This document shows, in pieces, positions 26,397-33,239 of a stretch of DNA of 53,908 nt (positions within the stretch are counted from its first letter, which is position 1; each line of letters opens with the position of its first letter). The position numbers and the translations under genes are program-made. The stretch spans positions 1 through 53,908 of the forward strand of contig NZ_FOXX01000015.1 in assembly GCF_900115845.1 (NCBI RefSeq), written 5' to 3'. Below the pieces are notes generated by a model that saw only the letters and a program-made list of their open reading frames with translations, searched no databases and was not told the DNA's origin. This stretch comes from Priestia endophytica DSM 13796 (GTDB taxonomy: Bacteria > Bacillota > Bacilli > Bacillales > Bacillaceae_H).

Positions 26397-27008
26397 ATGA
26401 ATGAAAAGAAGAAAGCAAATCATCAATCATATGAACTTATTCGAGATAAGATATTGAGTGGTGAATTAGCGAGCGGTACAAAGATCACCGAAGAAAAACT
26501 GGCTAATGATTTAGGATTTAGCCGTACCCCCATTCGAGAATCCATTAGAAGATTAGAATATGAAGGGCTTATTGTGAAGAAAAAAGTTCTAAAACCGACG
26601 GAAAAGAACTTACGCGATATTTTTCAGGTACGCATGCTCCTAGAGAGTCATGCAGCTAAAAATGCAGCAACATATGCCTCACAAGAAGACCTAGATGCTT
26701 TGCTTCGATGCGTCGAAACAGGAAAGAACGGTTCATATGAAGAAATTATGGAAGCAAATGAACGTTTCCATCAAATTATCGTTCAAAAAAGTGGAAATGA
26801 GGTCATAATTGATACAATTGATCGGATGCAGTCTATCATCTATCTTTTCCGCCGAACGGTTGTTTCTTATGACAGACCGTTCCTTATTGAGGAACATGAA
26901 GAGATTTATCAAGCAATTAGGAATCGAGAAATGGATAAAGCAGCAGAACTGATGAGGAGTCACTTGCAAAAGGACTTAGATTTTTGTCTGCATTTACTTC
27001 ATAATTAG
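26397..27008 (+). CDS. GntR family regulator (FCD/FadR subfamily)
   Basis: The 203-residue protein has a GntR winged helix (residues 10-70, with TEEKLANDLGFSRTPIRESI as the helix-turn-helix) and an all-helical FCD effector domain (about 80-200). Histidines of the usual metal/ligand site are seen in ERFHQIIV, EEHEEIYQ and RSHLQKDL. TTG 26394 and ATG 26397 are both possible starts after AAAGGTGG. It diverges from the sugar-acid operon and probably represses it until the substrate acid binds, as GntR does for gluconate. Confidence 0.87.
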   Translation: MNEKKKANHQSYELIRDKILSGELASGTKITEEKLANDLGFSRTPIRESIRRLEYEGLIVKKKVLKPTEKNLRDIFQVRMLLESHAAKNAATYASQEDLDALLRCVETGKNGSYEEIMEANERFHQIIVQKSGNEVIIDTIDRMQSIIYLFRRTVVSYDRPFLIEEHEEIYQAIRNREMDKAAELMRSHLQKDLDFCLHLLHN

Positions 27009-27012
27009 AGAG

Positions 27013-27051
27013 AAAAGACGTCTACTTTTACAGTAGGCGTCTTTTTTTATT
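27013..27051 (+). terminator. Intrinsic terminator of the GntR gene
   Basis: AAAAGACGTCTACT (27013-27026) pairs with AGTAGGCGTCTTTT (27032-27045), one wobble, followed by T residues. Confidence 0.92.
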
Positions 27052-27135
27052 AGAAGAAATAACAATAATATAATTATAAGTAATATGAGACAAACGGCCA
27101 ATCCCCAAATAAGGAGTTGGTTTTTCATATTAAAA

Positions 27136-27183
27136 TTGACTTCATTAAAGTTAACCAGTAAACTAAAATTATTAACCAGTTAA
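27136..27183 (+). promoter_or_regulatory. Promoter with twin operators of a MarR regulator
   Basis: TTGACT (27136-27141), a 17-bp spacer and TAAACT (27159-27164) form a plausible promoter. Two near-identical dyads overlap and follow the -10 box: TTAACCAGTAAA (27151-27162) and TTAACCAGTTAA (27172-27183). They start 21 bp apart, two helical turns, so two dimers could bind one face of the DNA. Binding by the MarR protein encoded next is inferred. Confidence 0.68.
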
Positions 27184-27202
27184 TTATTTTAGGGGGAGAA
27201 AA

Positions 27203-27667
27203 ATGAATTCTACAGAAAAACAAGAATCATTAAAAGCCATTGAACAATTTATTATCCAGAAAGAAAAAGCAGCGAAGTCTTCAACTGGAATAGATGAATT
27301 AAAAGGAAAATGGACACTCACTCAGCTTCATATTTTAGCACTTATTTCATCTTATCCAACAGAAGCAAACAACACCTTTCTTTCTAAAAATCTTCATATT
27401 ACAAAGCCTGCAGTCACAAAAGCAGTAAAACCGTTACTAGATAAAAAGATGATTATTCGAGAGCATAAAGAAGGCGATCGGAAATCTGTTTATTATTATT
27501 TAACAGATGAAGGAAAAAAGCTAGCTCTTTTACATGAAGAGCTACATATGAAAGCAAAACAAAGATATTATGATTTGTTTGAGGAATTCAATAAAGAAGA
27601 GCTTACTGTGATTACAAAGTTCTTAAAAAGGTGGACAGAAACAATTAGTGAGGAGAATAGAAAATGA
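27203..27667 (+). CDS. MarR family transcriptional regulator
   Basis: The 154-residue protein has a MarR fold: a dimerising N-terminal helix, helix-turn-helix TFLSKNLHITKPAVTKAVKPLL (starting about residue 65), the wing REHKEGDRKSVYYYLT, and C-terminal dimer helices. AGGGGGAG precedes ATG 27203. It overlaps the following SnoaL-like gene by 4 bp (ATGA), so the two are translationally coupled. It probably represses its own operon through the TTAACCAGTTAA repeats. Confidence 0.88.
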   Translation: MNSTEKQESLKAIEQFIIQKEKAAKSSTGIDELKGKWTLTQLHILALISSYPTEANNTFLSKNLHITKPAVTKAVKPLLDKKMIIREHKEGDRKSVYYYLTDEGKKLALLHEELHMKAKQRYYDLFEEFNKEELTVITKFLKRWTETISEENRK

Positions 27668-28083
27668 ATAAAAATGAAGTATATACGTTTTTGTCGAACA
27701 TGTATAAAGACGTCTTGTTAGATTTAAATGTTAATAAAGTTTCCCAGTATTTCTCACCAGATTATATCCAAGTAACAGATGGATTACAGTCCAACTTAAA
27801 TGAGTTTTTAAACCACTTACTTACGTTAAAAAGCATTGTGAAATCTCTTTCTCAATCACCTTTTTATCACTTTTTATATGATGAAGAAGAAGAAGCTGCA
27901 ACATTAAGATACGACGTTAACGTAGAGAAGAAAACGGGTGAAAAAGGAAAGGTAGAAGTTATTGCTATCTTTACACTAATTAATGGAAAAATTATAAAGT
28001 GTCATGAGCTAACACATGTGATTGAAAATAAAGAAGAGTTCAGGGATATTGGAAAAATTAATACCATAGTCAATCCTGTATAA
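27664..28083 (+). CDS. SnoaL-like/NTF2-fold protein
   Basis: The 139-residue protein has the look of an NTF2/SnoaL fold. Helices are followed by YFSPDYIQVTDG, then a beta-rich second half with IAIFTLINGKIIKCHELTHVI. Such proteins act as small isomerases, hydrolases or binding domains; no catalytic residue set is recognisable here. Coupling to the MarR gene suggests that it acts on, or is induced by, the ligand of that regulator. The stop codon lies inside the terminator stem. Confidence 0.75.
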   Translation: MNKNEVYTFLSNMYKDVLLDLNVNKVSQYFSPDYIQVTDGLQSNLNEFLNHLLTLKSIVKSLSQSPFYHFLYDEEEEAATLRYDVNVEKKTGEKGKVEVIAIFTLINGKIIKCHELTHVIENKEEFRDIGKINTIVNPV

Positions 28084-28104
28084 AGTTTTATACAGGATTT
28101 TTTA
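28072..28104 (+). terminator. Intrinsic terminator overlapping the SnoaL-like gene end
   Basis: AATCCTGTATAAA (28072-28084) pairs perfectly with TTTATACAGGATT (28087-28099), then TTTTT. The stop codon 28081-28083 is part of the stem. Confidence 0.88.
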
Positions 28105-28198
28105 TTATGAATTTTGACTATGATATTTATAATTTTGACTATTATACTTGTCAAAAGGAAAAATATGTTATATATTGAGTTTGAGGAGGAAGATACAA

Positions 28199-28402
28199 TT
28201 GAAAAGTCGTTTAAAGGAACTTCGGGCACGAGAAGGGTGGAATCAAACGGAGCTTGCAAAGAGAGCTAAAATTTCACGCCAAACTGTAAGTCTTATTGAA
28301 CGTGAAGAATATATGCCGTCTTTGCTTATTGCCGTTCGATTATCTCGTCTTTTTAGAGAGCCAATTGAAAATATTTTTATATTTGAGGAGGATGAGTTGT
28401 GA
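28199..28402 (+). CDS. XRE family regulator, short form
   Basis: A 67-residue Cro/C1-type helix-turn-helix protein that is almost only the DNA-binding domain: NQTELAKRAKISRQTVSLIE (from about residue 15), then SLLIAVRLSRLF and an acidic tail. TTG 28199 follows GAGGAGGAAG at good spacing; a longer frame from 28148 lacks a ribosome site. Its TGA overlaps the GTG of the next gene (GTGA). Short XRE proteins paired with a DUF3169 membrane protein are common in Bacillota. Two TTTTGACTAT repeats 21 bp apart (28112 and 28133) upstream may be its binding sites. Confidence 0.88.
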   Translation: MKSRLKELRAREGWNQTELAKRAKISRQTVSLIEREEYMPSLLIAVRLSRLFREPIENIFIFEEDEL

Positions 28403-29082
28403 AAGGAATCAGTATGATTGCATCTAGCATTTTTCCTATTGGGCTTGTTGCTTTTTTTGTTCTATACTTTACGGATAACGAACATATTGTAGAAAGGCTA
28501 TGGAGCTCTGAAGAAAATGTAATGTATACCCTTCTAGCACTAAATCTAGTTCTTATTGGTGTGGTTATTTTTCAGTTTATAAAAATGAAGAACTTACCTG
28601 TAGTTTCACTAAATGAAGAGCAAGAGGATGAAAGAGAAGTGAAGAAATATCGTGTTTTCTCTGATATGATAGTGTGCTCTAATGTTTCCATATCTTTATC
28701 TGTTCTTGCTTTTGGATTAGGATTTATATGGTTTAGAGATTCAGATCCGTGGTTAGCTTTAAACGCATTTTTCTTACTTATTGGAAGTTTTGTTGTAGCT
28801 AACTTAGCTTTTTCGAGCGGAAGAAAAGTATATCCTGATCGTGAGCCCCCAAGTACTTCTGAAGACATGTTGGATGTGTTAGATGATGGAGAGAAATTTG
28901 TTGTATTGGAAGGGTTGCATAAGGTATATCAACTACTTATTCCTTTTTTGTATATGTGCATTATGGCTTCTGTGTTTTATACCGCTGTCTCAGGGCACTC
29001 ACAAATTTTTTCTATCGTCTTAATGACCATTATCCTTATTGCTGTTCAAATGACGTATGGCATAGTAGTAAGAAACCGTTAA
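28399..29082 (+). CDS. DUF3169-like membrane protein
   Basis: A 227-residue protein with six predicted spans (about 6-24, 41-61, 94-112, 118-138, 170-190 and 200-222). Between spans 4 and 5 lies a soluble loop with GRKVYPDREPPSTSEDML and EGLHKVYQ. This loop and the neighbouring XRE gene indicate the DUF3169 family, whose function is unknown. GTG 28399 overlaps the XRE stop codon, a sign of translational coupling. It may be an anti-regulator or a stress-responsive membrane sensor, but nothing in the sequence proves this. Confidence 0.72.
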   Translation: MKGISMIASSIFPIGLVAFFVLYFTDNEHIVERLWSSEENVMYTLLALNLVLIGVVIFQFIKMKNLPVVSLNEEQEDEREVKKYRVFSDMIVCSNVSISLSVLAFGLGFIWFRDSDPWLALNAFFLLIGSFVVANLAFSSGRKVYPDREPPSTSEDMLDVLDDGEKFVVLEGLHKVYQLLIPFLYMCIMASVFYTAVSGHSQIFSIVLMTIILIAVQMTYGIVVRNR

Positions 29083-29118
29083 TCCCCTAACTTTACATGT
29101 AGAAAAGAGGCATGCTTT

Positions 29119-30171
29119 ATGGTTATTCAATCGCCATTGAGGCGTAAAGCTTTACTTAGCTTATTACTGCTTGTTATCACATCAAATCTTTTGTTATATC
29201 AGTCACAATTCGGTTTGTCTGTGTTACAGCATAATATTAATGGAGCAGTTCTTGGCTCTCTAATTGATCTCACCATTATCGCTCCATTGTTAGTTTTCTT
29301 CTTAATCAAGAAAAGACATATTAAACATCTTTTAATTGTTATTCCACTAGGATTAATTGTAGCCCGTCTCCTGATTCCAGTTCAGTACTTAGGTTCCTTC
29401 GGGCGAGTAACTGAAATAGGTTTAGGAATAGAAATTCTTTTGATTCTCTTTGAATTCTTTTTGATTGCAAAACTTTTAAAAAACACCCCTAGAATTTTCT
29501 CATCAGCGTCTAAACATGTACTTCCATTTCTTGCTTCCTTTGATTATGAAATAAAGAGAAGTGGAGGAAGAAATCCAATTGTTCACATCCTTTTCTCTGA
29601 ATTGCTTATGTTTTATTATGCCTTCTTCTTTTGGAGAAAAACACCCACATATACAGAAAATCAATTTACGATCTATAGAAAGTCCAGTTTGATTCCTTTT
29701 CGAATTATGATGATTCACGCAATTGTAATTGAGACCCTTGGTATTCATTGGTGGCTTCATGAAAAGTCCGTTATGCTCTCTGTTATTCTTCTGCTTTTAA
29801 ATATTTACTCCCTCGTCTTTTTTATAGGTGATTTGCAAGCTATAAGATTTAACCCTGTACACATTGGAAAAGATAACATCTACCTTTCACTTGGTCTTAT
29901 GAGAAGAATGAAGGTTCCTCTTCACACTATTGTTCGTGTAATAGAAGAAAGAGAACAGTTAGAGAAGAAAGTGACCAAAGACACCATTGAATTTATTGCG
30001 AATGATTTTGAAAAAGTTTATCCAAACCTTGTGTTAGAGTTGGCTGTGCCAGTTCAAGCAACATTATTTTTAGGAATGAAAAAAAACTATAAAAGAGTAG
30101 CTATTAAAGTAGACAATATTATAGAATTCAAAGAAATGTTAAAGGAGAATATAAGTGAAAAGAATAGCTAA
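29119..30171 (+). CDS. Polytopic membrane protein with a C-terminal soluble domain, unknown
   Basis: A 350-residue protein. The N-terminal two thirds holds about seven hydrophobic spans (11-29, 42-62, 69-86, 100-118, 155-172, 193-212 and 219-240). The last 100 residues are soluble, beginning NPVHIGKDNIYLSLGLMRR, a pattern that recalls bacterial PH-like domains. Similar Bacillus proteins are often left as hypothetical. AAAGAGG precedes ATG 29119. The next gene starts inside its end (17-bp overlap), so the two products probably work together. Confidence 0.6.
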   Translation: MVIQSPLRRKALLSLLLLVITSNLLLYQSQFGLSVLQHNINGAVLGSLIDLTIIAPLLVFFLIKKRHIKHLLIVIPLGLIVARLLIPVQYLGSFGRVTEIGLGIEILLILFEFFLIAKLLKNTPRIFSSASKHVLPFLASFDYEIKRSGGRNPIVHILFSELLMFYYAFFFWRKTPTYTENQFTIYRKSSLIPFRIMMIHAIVIETLGIHWWLHEKSVMLSVILLLLNIYSLVFFIGDLQAIRFNPVHIGKDNIYLSLGLMRRMKVPLHTIVRVIEEREQLEKKVTKDTIEFIANDFEKVYPNLVLELAVPVQATLFLGMKKNYKRVAIKVDNIIEFKEMLKENISEKNS

Positions 30172-30550
30172 GCTAAGCATTTTAGCAACAACATTACTTA
30201 TCATCCTTATCCCTGTGTTTACTCTTCTAGTTTGGTTCAACTGGAATGAGGTTTTTGGCAATAAAAGGCCGCTTGAAGCTCTTTATTCCCTGTATGAACT
30301 AGAGTTAAAGGGAAAGGAAATTAGTGCTATGAAAAATATTAATAACGATACAGAATTTCTTGTAGAAGGAGATAATCTTACTCCTTTCTTTACTCTCTTA
30401 GAAGAGCATGGCTATTCTATTGTCAAAGGCGAAGCACTTCTTGTTCAAAAAGGAAATTCATCATACTCAGTAACAATAAACAAGTTTCAAACCGATTACT
30501 CGGTCATTAATGTTGGGGAAGAAGTTGCATTAGACATAATAGGAAAGTAA
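30155..30550 (+). CDS. Single-span membrane-anchored protein, unknown
   Basis: A 131-residue protein with one N-terminal hydrophobic segment (about residues 8-30) and an extracytoplasmic domain of about 100 residues that alternates helices and strands. No lipobox cysteine is present. GTG 30155, with AAAGGAG 8 bases upstream, lies inside the preceding membrane-protein gene. I do not recognise a family. Overlap and orientation suggest a complex with the 350-residue protein. A strong terminator ends the unit. Confidence 0.6.
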   Translation: MKRIAKLSILATTLLIILIPVFTLLVWFNWNEVFGNKRPLEALYSLYELELKGKEISAMKNINNDTEFLVEGDNLTPFFTLLEEHGYSIVKGEALLVQKGNSSYSVTINKFQTDYSVINVGEEVALDIIGK

Positions 30551-30588
30551 AAAAGCGTGGAAAACAACAATGTTTTCCACGCTTTTTT
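30549..30588 (+). terminator. Intrinsic terminator of the XRE-DUF3169 cassette
   Basis: AAAAAAGCGTGGAAAACA (30549-30566) pairs perfectly with TGTTTTCCACGCTTTTTT (30571-30588). Confidence 0.95.
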
Positions 30589-30590
30589 AT

Positions 30591-30768
30591 TTACACAGTA
30601 TTTGGTCGTAAATCTTTATATTTTCCATTTCTTCGTATACTCCAACCTTGAAACAAATACTGAAGGGCAATGGAATCTCCCTAAAACTTCTTGAAGCTGT
30701 TTCACAAAAAGTGGGTCTGGGCGCTCTGTTTTTACACGATATGGAAGTTCCTGTATATGAAAAAACAA
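30591..30768 (-). pseudogene. N-terminal remnant of a manganese catalase gene
   Basis: Read on the minus strand from TTG 30768, the sequence begins FFHIQELPYRVKTERPDPLF and reaches KQLQEVLG, the N terminus of Bacillus Mn catalases (YdbD type). The frame then shifts; the continuing frame gives ALQYLFQGWS and NGKYKDL, again family sequence. It then diverges and stops at 30591-30593. Only about 55 of some 270-300 residues survive, and there is a frameshift or small deletion around codon 29. The metal-binding Glu and His residues of the four-helix bundle are mostly lost, so it cannot be functional. Its ribosome site AAGGAGGAG lies in the adjacent palindrome. Confidence 0.75.
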
Positions 30769-30816
30769 GTAAGCTCCTCCTTATCTTCCTAGGAAGATAA
30801 GGAGGAGCTTACTTGT
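30765..30816 (-). repeat. Perfect 52-bp palindrome, terminator of the heme O synthase gene
   Basis: ACAAGTAAGCTCCTCC (30765-30780) and the ten bases after it are mirrored exactly by 30791-30816, with no unpaired centre. On the minus strand it is followed by TTTTTCAT, so it can end the heme O synthase transcript 32 bp after that gene. The same arm provides AAGGAGGAG in front of the Mn-catalase remnant. The double role suggests the palindrome arose by an inverted duplication of the catalase ribosome site. Confidence 0.85.
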
Positions 30817-30847
30817 TAGAAAACATATCTAAAGGTAGGAAGATGTA

Positions 30848-31765
30848 TTAGACAAACATTCCAATTAATGAGTAAACAATAACTGTTGAGAATAACAATG
30901 TCATATGAACAAGAGAGAAAATAAACATTGATGTTGCCCATTTTTCTCCGTTCATTTTCTTATAACCAAACAAGCTTAGTCCTAGCCATAAAAGTCCTAA
31001 AATGAGAGAGACAATTGTAAGCCCTAAGCTTAATGGCAGGAAGAGAAAGCTTGTTGCTATAAGGACAACAAGATATACGTTTGTTTGCACATATGTTCTT
31101 TTGAATCCTTTTACAACTGGAAGCATTGGAACATTTGCTGCTTTATAATCATCATGCTTACGTATCGCAATCGCATAGAAGTGAGGCATTTGCCAAATAA
31201 GTGTAATCACAAAAAGTCCAATAATGGCTGGATTTGTTACGTCCTGACTAATTGCAGCCCAACCAATTAATGGAGGAGTTGCACCTGAAATACTACCGAT
31301 CTCTGTGTTGTAAATTGTTCTGCGCTTGCTCCACATTGTATAAGGTACAAGATAGAAAAACAGTCCAAGAAAGCCGAAAAGAGCAGCCATTGGTGTTGCT
31401 AACGCTAAAGCTATTAATCCAAGTACAGCTAAAGAAATGCCGAGCCATAATACTGTGCCTGTCTTAATTTCACCTGTTACAGTTGGTCTATCTTGAGTAC
31501 GTTTCATTAAAGAGTCAATATCGCGGTCATAGAGGTTGTTTAAAGCCCCCGCAGCACCCATAACAAAGATGGATCCTATCAAAGCAAACAAAAGCTCTGG
31601 TAACTTATCAATTAACGTGAGATTGTACGTAGAGAGAGCTAATGTAAGTCCAGCAAGCATTGTAATTAAATTTGATTTAATAATTCCAGTTTTCACTGTC
31701 TGCTTTAGGATCGTCCAAGAAGTTCGTTGTTCTGTTGTAACGAGATTTTCTTCCCTTGCTATCAT
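30848..31765 (-). CDS. ctaB: Protoheme IX farnesyltransferase (heme O synthase, CtaB/CtaO)
   Basis: This membrane enzyme attaches a farnesyl chain to heme B to form heme O, the first step to heme A for cytochrome oxidase. The 305-residue UbiA-type protein has about nine spans. The first prenyl-diphosphate motif is NNLYDRDIDSLMKRTQDRP (about 75-93) and the second conserved loop is YTMWSKRRTIYN then IGSISGATPP. AAAGGAGCGAGG precedes ATG 31765. It stands alone, away from ctaA or ctaCDEF, which fits the second B. subtilis copy, ctaO; ctaB versus ctaO cannot be decided here. Confidence 0.93.
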   Translation of the reverse strand: MIAREENLVTTEQRTSWTILKQTVKTGIIKSNLITMLAGLTLALSTYNLTLIDKLPELLFALIGSIFVMGAAGALNNLYDRDIDSLMKRTQDRPTVTGEIKTGTVLWLGISLAVLGLIALALATPMAALFGFLGLFFYLVPYTMWSKRRTIYNTEIGSISGATPPLIGWAAISQDVTNPAIIGLFVITLIWQMPHFYAIAIRKHDDYKAANVPMLPVVKGFKRTYVQTNVYLVVLIATSFLFLPLSLGLTIVSLILGLLWLGLSLFGYKKMNGEKWATSMFIFSLVHMTLLFSTVIVYSLIGMFV

Positions 31766-32166
31766 ATTTCCTCGCTCCTTTTTATAATAGTAAGTAACCT
31801 AAAAATAGTGCTTGTATTGTTCTAATAGCTAAAAAAACAGCCCTGTTTTTTGCTGAAAAAATTTTATAGACTACTCGGGTATATTAATGTTATATTCAAG
31901 TATTGTCAAGAAAAGGAGTTTGAAAAAAGGGCGAAAAAAGCGCTTATATAGCTTATAAAAACGCTTTCTATAAAATTGTGCTAATTTGTCCACTTTCTCA
32001 ATCCATTATCAATTAGTCGCGTAAAAAAATTCCTTATTCATAGTATGCTGGAAGTAATGTAAAACATGAGAAAATATTAAAAGAAAAAATAGACAATATA
32101 AGGTATAAGTTGGATGTCCTTTCATACATTTTTCTTTACCATGCGATTGTCTTTAGGTATAAAAGG
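31766..32166. other. Gene-free region between heme O synthase and the HMA/ATPase operon
   Basis: No protein gene is visible. A weak cre-like sequence, TAAAAACGCTTTCT (31956-31969), matches 12 of 14 consensus bases and lies about 190 bp upstream of the heme O synthase gene. The stretch 32040-32166 carries no ORF but ends in a strong terminator (32167-32197), so an untranslated transcript may be made here. I cannot assign a promoter with confidence. Confidence 0.45.
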
Positions 32167-32197
32167 TGCTCATAACATTTTGTTATGAGCATTTTTT
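32167..32197 (+). terminator. Orphan intrinsic terminator
   Basis: TGCTCATAACA (32167-32177) pairs perfectly with TGTTATGAGCA (32181-32191), followed by six T. No plus-strand gene lies upstream within 1.6 kb, apart from the catabolic region ending at 30588. Confidence 0.88.
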
Positions 32198-32242
32198 CAT
32201 GAACTGAGAAAGAAAAAAGATACTTGTTTAATTGAGAAAAAT

Positions 32243-32263
32243 TACCTTCTAGTTTGGAAGGTA
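32243..32263 (+). promoter_or_regulatory. Dyad TACCTTC-N7-GAAGGTA upstream of the HMA/ATPase operon
   Basis: Seven-base perfect inverted repeats flank TAGTTTG. The site lies 120 bp before the first gene and could be an operator or a hairpin. The binding protein is unknown. Confidence 0.35.
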
Positions 32264-32314
32264 TTTGCATATATTAGGAGAATTATTAAGTACATGTGAA
32301 GAAAATGATAGGTC

Positions 32315-32342
32315 TGTAAATAATCAAGGTGTGCTATTTACA
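32315..32342 (+). promoter_or_regulatory. Dyad TGTAAATA-N12-TATTTACA in the leader of the HMA/ATPase operon
   Basis: Eight-base perfect inverted repeats (32315-32322 and 32335-32342) surround a 12-bp centre, 25 bp before the ribosome site AAGGAGGGAGC of the first gene. Spacing and symmetry fit a dimeric repressor such as a metal sensor, but the sequence is not one of the operators I know (CzrA, CueR, Fur, MntR, Zur). Confidence 0.45.
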
Positions 32343-32381
32343 AGCCTGTAACATATTGGCTTTTAAAAAGGAGGGAGCTTT

Positions 32382-32696
32382 ATGATTGGAAAGATAACAG
32401 AAAAAGTGATGCTAAGTCATGTTGAAAAGAGGCTTAGAAAGTATAACATTCAGCTTGTGCACTTTGTTCCAGGACGACTCCGACTTAAATCTTCTCTATG
32501 GAAGGAAGATGATGATCTAATTCATATACTAGTTTGTGAATTAAAAGAGCAAGTGTTAGTTTATGATGCTCAATTTACAAAAGGAACCGGCAGTTTGCTT
32601 ATTACATACGATGCTTCACATGTTGGGGATATGAAGGAACTTCAGTCATGGTTTGATATAATGGACGCTTTATATAAACAGAGATTCTACATCTAA
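32382..32696 (+). CDS. HMA-like domain protein with HxxPGRxRL motif
   Basis: A 104-residue soluble protein. After an amphipathic N-terminal helix it has VHFVPGRLRLKSSLW (about residues 26-40) and, 45 residues later, the strand GTGSLLITYD. This is the ferredoxin-like HMA_2 pattern in which PGRxRL replaces the CxxC loop of classical heavy-metal-associated domains; no cysteine pair is present. An excellent AAGGAGGGAG precedes ATG 32382. First gene of a five-gene operon with a P-type ATPase. It may be a metal or partner-binding accessory domain; the role is unproven. Confidence 0.75.
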   Translation: MIGKITEKVMLSHVEKRLRKYNIQLVHFVPGRLRLKSSLWKEDDDLIHILVCELKEQVLVYDAQFTKGTGSLLITYDASHVGDMKELQSWFDIMDALYKQRFYI

Positions 32697-32709
32697 GGAG
32701 CGATGAATA

Positions 32710-33234
32710 GTGATACCTACTCTCGTTGGGCTTGGAGCTTCGTTCCTGGCACCTAAAATAATGGGACAGTTTCGAGATCAAAAAGTAAAAGTTGTTCATG
32801 CATTGCCTGGACGCTTGCGCCTGCAATGCAGCAGTTGGAAACATAAAGTTGTAGCAGATATGTTAAATGCTCAAGTTAAACAGCATCCTCTTATTTTGAC
32901 CGCAAAAGCTTCTGAAATTACAGGAAGTCTTCTCCTTCAATTTGTTGTATCCCATATTAGTCAAGAAGAGCTTGATGAGATTATAACTACAATTGTTAAT
33001 ATTGCTTCAGAGGCCATTCTACAGAAGGAATCACAATTAATGAATGGAATGAAAAATACGCTTGGGTTTGTTGATAGAGGTATTAAGAAACAAACAAATG
33101 GTCTTGCTGATTTTGATAGTTTATTTGTCCTATTTTTGCTTGGGAAAGGCGTGCAGTCATTTAGTAGTGCACCTGCTTTTTCAGCTAGTTTACTTTATTG
33201 GTCATACAGCATTATTAAACGGAAGGGGGAATAA
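32710..33234 (+). CDS. HMA-like domain protein with a C-terminal hydrophobic region
   Basis: A 174-residue protein starting at GTG 32710, with AAGGAGCG upstream. A short hydrophobic N terminus (LVGLGASFLAPKIMG) is followed by VVHALPGRLRLQCSSW (about residues 28-43) and TGSLLLQFV, the second HMA_2-like domain of the operon. The C-terminal part (about 140-170) is hydrophobic, ending SLLYWSYSIIKRK, and may be a membrane anchor. It lies 14 bp after the first gene and 5 bp before the ATPase, a tightly packed operon. Function unknown beyond this association. Confidence 0.72.
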   Translation: MIPTLVGLGASFLAPKIMGQFRDQKVKVVHALPGRLRLQCSSWKHKVVADMLNAQVKQHPLILTAKASEITGSLLLQFVVSHISQEELDEIITTIVNIASEAILQKESQLMNGMKNTLGFVDRGIKKQTNGLADFDSLFVLFLLGKGVQSFSSAPAFSASLLYWSYSIIKRKGE

Positions 33235-33239
33235 AATGG

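Noticed and set aside
27000-31800. Insertion sequence or prophage as the cause of the gene remnants
   Set aside because: No transposase, integrase, terminal repeats or phage structural genes were seen; simple deletions explain the remnants.
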